Shown: piece after piece, positions 6,114 to 6,674 of the stretch | Position numbering within the stretch: the stretch's first letter is position 1 | Layout: each line of letters opens with the position of its first letter | NCBI GenBank assembly: GCA_020853405.1 | Contig: JADYYZ010000283.1 | Span: forward strand, 1 to 6,674 | Source of the DNA: Acetobacteraceae bacterium | Lineage (GTDB): Bacteria > Pseudomonadota > Alphaproteobacteria > Acetobacterales > Acetobacteraceae | Direction: 5' to 3' | DNA: 6,674 nucleotides | Position numbers and translations under genes: made by a program | The notes under the pieces: generated by a model | What the model was told of the DNA's origin: nothing | What the model saw: only the letters and a program-made list of their open reading frames with translations | The model's database searches: none

Positions 6114-6674
6114 TCAGGCGCGGTCGGCCTCGCGGTCGAAATGGGCGCGGGCCGTGGTCGGGGTGACGATGCGCCCGCCGGTTCCGCGCACGTGGTCGAG
6201 GATGGCAGCAAGCTGATCCTCGTACTGCGCCTGGCCCATCGTGAAGGTGTGGCAGATCATCGAGACGATCTGCGTGCGTGCCGCCGCCTCGCGCCGGGCG
6301 AGGACCGCTGCCCACACGCGGCGCATCGCCTCGAGCGTCGAGAAGTCGTTGATCATGTAGTTCTCGCCGATCACGAAGCGGCGCGAGGTGCCGGCCGCCA
6401 CGCCATCCCAGGCGAAGGGAATCTCGAACAGCGGGTCGTGCTCGTCTGCGCCGGCTTCGCGATCGCAGACATCGGCCGCCATGTAGTAGGCGCTGAGCGG
6501 CGCGTTGGCCCAGGCAGCCGCCTTCTCCGGCCAGGCGATCCCCGGCCCGCAGGCGAGGTCGATCGGAATGCCGGCTTCCTTCAGCACCGCCCCGATCGCC
6601 GGCGTGAAGCCGTGATAGCCGCCGCGATAGGCAGCGAAGGGCAGCCCGGCGGCGCGCATCTGGCGCGCCTTCTC
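6114..6674 (-). CDS. Polysaccharide deacetylase-like protein, C-terminal part (5' end outside the window)
   Basis: The open frame continues through the right edge (Glu-Lys-Ala-Arg-Gln precede the first internal Met), so the true start is outside the window. The visible 186 residues resemble the second half of a NodB-fold carbohydrate esterase. AYRGGYHGFTP fits the conserved Arg-Gly-Tyr motif 3, followed by a helix and a hydrophobic strand (AIGAVLKEAGIPID). FEIPFAWDG resembles the later strand motif, and SMICHTF supplies the late His motif. The Asp/His metal-site motifs near the N terminus cannot be seen, so activity cannot be judged. Family members remove acetyl groups from polysaccharides or cell-wall glycans, but the substrate here is unknown. 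It is on the same strand as the peroxidase gene, 279 nt upstream of its start, with a repeat element between them. Confidence 0.7.
   Translation of the reverse strand, partial: EKARQMRAAGLPFAAYRGGYHGFTPAIGAVLKEAGIPIDLACGPGIAWPEKAAAWANAPLSAYYMAADVCDREAGADEHDPLFEIPFAWDGVAAGTSRRFVIGENYMINDFSTLEAMRRVWAAVLARREAAARTQIVSMICHTFTMGQAQYEDQLAAILDHVRGTGGRIVTPTTARAHFDREADRA

Noticed and set aside
5470..6315. A minus-strand 281-codon frame spanning the intergenic region
   Set aside because: It overlaps the ends of both real genes in another frame, runs through the repeat element and is Arg/Pro/Gly-rich with no domain.

Overview
The window is GC-rich bacterial DNA dominated by one very long minus-strand gene (390-5834, 1814 codons). 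The strong third-position G/C bias, the RTX/type I secretion style of protein and the dispersed GC-rich hairpin repeats suggest an alphaproteobacterium, perhaps Rhodospirillales. That placement is inference; nothing here fixes the taxon.

Layout from left to right. Positions 1-389 hold no convincing gene. They contain a series of inverted repeats: a perfect 13-bp-arm palindrome at 1-29, a small hairpin at 62-76, a 57-bp repeat element at 89-145, a 10-bp-arm hairpin at 165-191 and an 11-bp-arm hairpin at 307-340. The last is the best candidate for the terminator of the large gene. Positions 390-5834 encode a secreted animal-type haem peroxidase fused to RTX calcium-binding repeats and ending in a serralysin-like type I secretion tail. 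Positions 5835-6113 are intergenic, with a hairpin near the start codon, a short dyad, and a second copy of the 57-bp element in inverted orientation (5992-6048). Positions 6114-6674 are the 3' part of a second minus-strand gene, resembling the C-terminal half of a NodB-type polysaccharide deacetylase. It runs off the right edge.

How the parts relate. The peroxidase keeps every core catalytic residue of the peroxidase-cyclooxygenase superfamily: distal Gln207/Asp210/His211, Arg444/Glu447 and proximal His568. It lacks an N-terminal signal peptide and carries RTX blocks and a C-terminal Asp-Phe-Ile-Leu-Ala end, so ABC-type (T1SS) export is expected. No T1SS gene is present in the window. The architecture matches the bacterial group that includes the Mn(II)-oxidising peroxidase MopA, but substrate cannot be read from sequence. 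The deacetylase fragment lies upstream on the same strand, 279 nt away and separated by the repeat element, so the two genes are probably not one operon.

The most unusual non-coding signal is the pair of 57-bp elements (56/57 matches by eye) in inverted orientation flanking the whole peroxidase gene.
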